This document shows, in pieces, positions 4,024-5,105 of a stretch of 5,105 bases of DNA (within the stretch, counting starts at the first letter, position 1; each line of letters begins with the position of its first letter). The stretch is taken from the NCBI GenBank assembly GCA_031257235.1, contig JAIRPA010000180.1, positions 1 to 5,105 of the forward strand, in the 5' to 3' direction. The stretch comes from Burkholderiales bacterium (GTDB lineage Bacteria; Pseudomonadota; Gammaproteobacteria; Burkholderiales; Casimicrobiaceae). The notes under the pieces were generated by a model. The model saw only the letters and a list, made by a program, of their open reading frames with translations, was not told the DNA's origin and did no database searches. The position numbers and the translations under genes were made by a program.

Positions 4024-5105
4024 TTATCTGTGCCGACTAAACATCCTCGAAGGTAAACCCACCAATAACAAAAGAGACAATACAATCGGCGACGTTCGGA
4101 TAAACCGCACAACCTTCTTTGCGGTTTCCGCGCGCGAAACCTGATTGACCAACGCGCCGCCAAAAGCAAAATCCACCCGCAAAACGTCGTGCATGTCCAC
4201 GATAATCGTATCGTGCGTTCCCATAAAAGTTTTAAATTCTTCCAACTGCGGCGCACGATTGCCCTGCATCGCGCCCTTCCAAACCAAGACATTGGGCGCG
4301 GGCTCAATTTCAAAACCAAGAGGATCCTCAACATGATCGCCCTCTTTTCTCTGGCGCTCCAAAATTTCAGGTTTGACCGGCGACCATGCCGGCGGAGAAA
4401 GCTCAAACCGAACCGCAAAATCAAACGCACAACGTTCAAACACTTCTTCTTCACCGCGCCACTGCAAAAGCTCCAACAACAGCAACCAATAACCCTGCCC
4501 TTTTTTTCCGGGCGCCTGCTTGATGCGCGTTTTCAACGCCGCCACCAATTTTTCAGGCCAAGGACCAATGATGGTTTTTTGCAGTTTTTGACGGGCAACT
4601 CTCAATAAATCGCCCAAAATCGCCGCGCCTTTTTCGTCCACCAGCGTGACTTGGCGCAAGTCCAAACGGTAAATCGTCTCCGGCAAAACATTTTCCAAGA
4701 CTTTGTCGATCTGCGTTTTTAACTCTTTACAATCTTCAACCACGTCACCGCGCAGGAAAATCGGCACGTTGTCCGTTTTTTTCTCGGAGGTTATCGCCGC
4801 GGTTTCATTCGACGACTCGTTGCGCGCCACCCAAATCGGCGGCGATTGCTCAAAACGAACCGCATACTCCATCCCCATGCGCTCGAAAGCGTCACGGTTG
4901 CCGGTTTGCTGGTAAATATCGAGCAAGGCGAGCCACACCAAAGGAATTTTTGCGGTTTCAGGCTCGGATGAAATGGCTTCCTCAAGCACCGTGCGCGCCG
5001 CGTCCGACTGCCCGCTGGCGTGCATCAACGCGGCGGTTTCTAAAACGGCGGAAAGCCCGGAGGACATCGAACCGCCAACCCACGCCGCCGATCTCGGCGG
5101 AACAC
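4024..5105 (-). CDS. tandem helical-repeat/STAS-domain protein, N-terminus probably outside the window
   Basis: The protein is an internal duplication. Numbered from the Met at 5067 (347 residues): helical TPR-like segment 5-79 ending AVRFEQSPPIW; STAS-like domain about 100-182 (strand YRLDLRQVTLVDEKGAAIL); second helical segment about 187-228 ending AVRFELSPPAW, 149 residues after the first; and a second STAS-like domain about 259-341 (IIVDMHDVLRVDFAFGGAL). STAS domains usually have a phosphorylatable Ser in a D-S-S/x-G motif. Here the sites read VDEKG and VDFAFGG, so both lack it, pointing to a structural or protein-binding role rather than an anti-sigma switch. The helical parts recall FimV C-terminal-type repeats. 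I recall related proteins next to hslV in betaproteobacteria, with Pro-rich N-termini. The frame stays open from 5067 to the window edge (reading PPRSAAWVGGS) and the Met at 5067 lacks a ribosome binding site, so the real start probably lies beyond 5105. Function unknown. Confidence 0.8.
   Translation of the reverse strand, partial: VPPRSAAWVGGSMSSGLSAVLETAALMHASGQSDAARTVLEEAISSEPETAKIPLVWLALLDIYQQTGNRDAFERMGMEYAVRFEQSPPIWVARNESSNETAAITSEKKTDNVPIFLRGDVVEDCKELKTQIDKVLENVLPETIYRLDLRQVTLVDEKGAAILGDLLRVARQKLQKTIIGPWPEKLVAALKTRIKQAPGKKGQGYWLLLLELLQWRGEEEVFERCAFDFAVRFELSPPAWSPVKPEILERQRKEGDHVEDPLGFEIEPAPNVLVWKGAMQGNRAPQLEEFKTFMGTHDTIIVDMHDVLRVDFAFGGALVNQVSRAETAKKVVRFIRTSPIVLSLLLLVGLPSRMFSRHR
5085..5100. 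repeat. GC-rich palindrome at the window edge
   Basis: CCGCCGA (5085-5091) and TCGGCGG (5094-5100) are perfect inverted arms around TC. As RNA it would form a 6-bp stem with a 4-nt loop. It lies 18 bp upstream of the Met at 5067. If the STAS frame continues upstream, it is simply coding sequence; if translation starts at 5067, it would sit in the leader. Confidence 0.35.

Noticed and set aside
3981..4454. 157-codon minus-strand open frame overlapping the STAS gene in another frame
   Set aside because: Arg/Trp/Cys-rich nonsense-like sequence inside a gene with clear duplicated domains; a shadow frame.

Overview
The window looks like a piece of a moderate-GC proteobacterial chromosome, most likely a betaproteobacterium. 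HslV (ClpQ) begins MSEFHGTTILSV, as I remember betaproteobacterial HslV proteins beginning. The gene behind which it sits encodes a tandem helical-repeat/STAS protein of a type I associate with the hslV neighbourhood in that class. DsbC carries a CPYC active site. Species cannot be named from this sequence. All convincing genes lie on the minus strand, so transcription runs from high to low coordinates.

Layout in transcription order: (1) 5105-4024, a STAS-domain protein built as a duplicated [helical repeat + STAS-like] unit. Its frame is open to the window edge, so its N-terminus is probably cut off. (2) 4023-3809, a spacer with a perfect 11-bp inverted repeat (terminator-like, or the ends of a tiny mobile-element remnant) and a doubtful 47-codon plus-strand ORF. 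(3) 3808-3260, hslV, the peptidase of the HslUV protease. (4) 3171-2383, a dsbC-type periplasmic disulfide isomerase, where hslU would normally be expected. (5) 2382-2216, a spacer with a good sigma70-type promoter that abuts the next gene. (6) 2203-1220, an unrecognised 327-residue protein made of three ~87-residue repeats, each a beta-rich stretch followed by a helix-turn-helix-like segment, plus a basic linker and a C-terminal helical module. (7) 1219-962, a dense cluster of REP-like palindromes ending in a heptanucleotide tandem array that reaches to within 5 bp of the stop codon of gene 6. (8) 961-764, the 5' region of the next gene. (9) 763-107, an RDD-family integral membrane protein. 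(10) 68-1, the start of a probable small membrane protein running off the window.

The STAS gene, hslV and dsbC form a chromosomal housekeeping block concerned with protein quality control (cytoplasmic proteolysis, periplasmic disulfide repair) and possibly envelope function. The repeat protein with its own promoter, next to the palindrome cluster, looks like an accessory insertion in this block and is the least explained part of the window. No tRNA, rRNA, CRISPR array or intact insertion sequence was seen.
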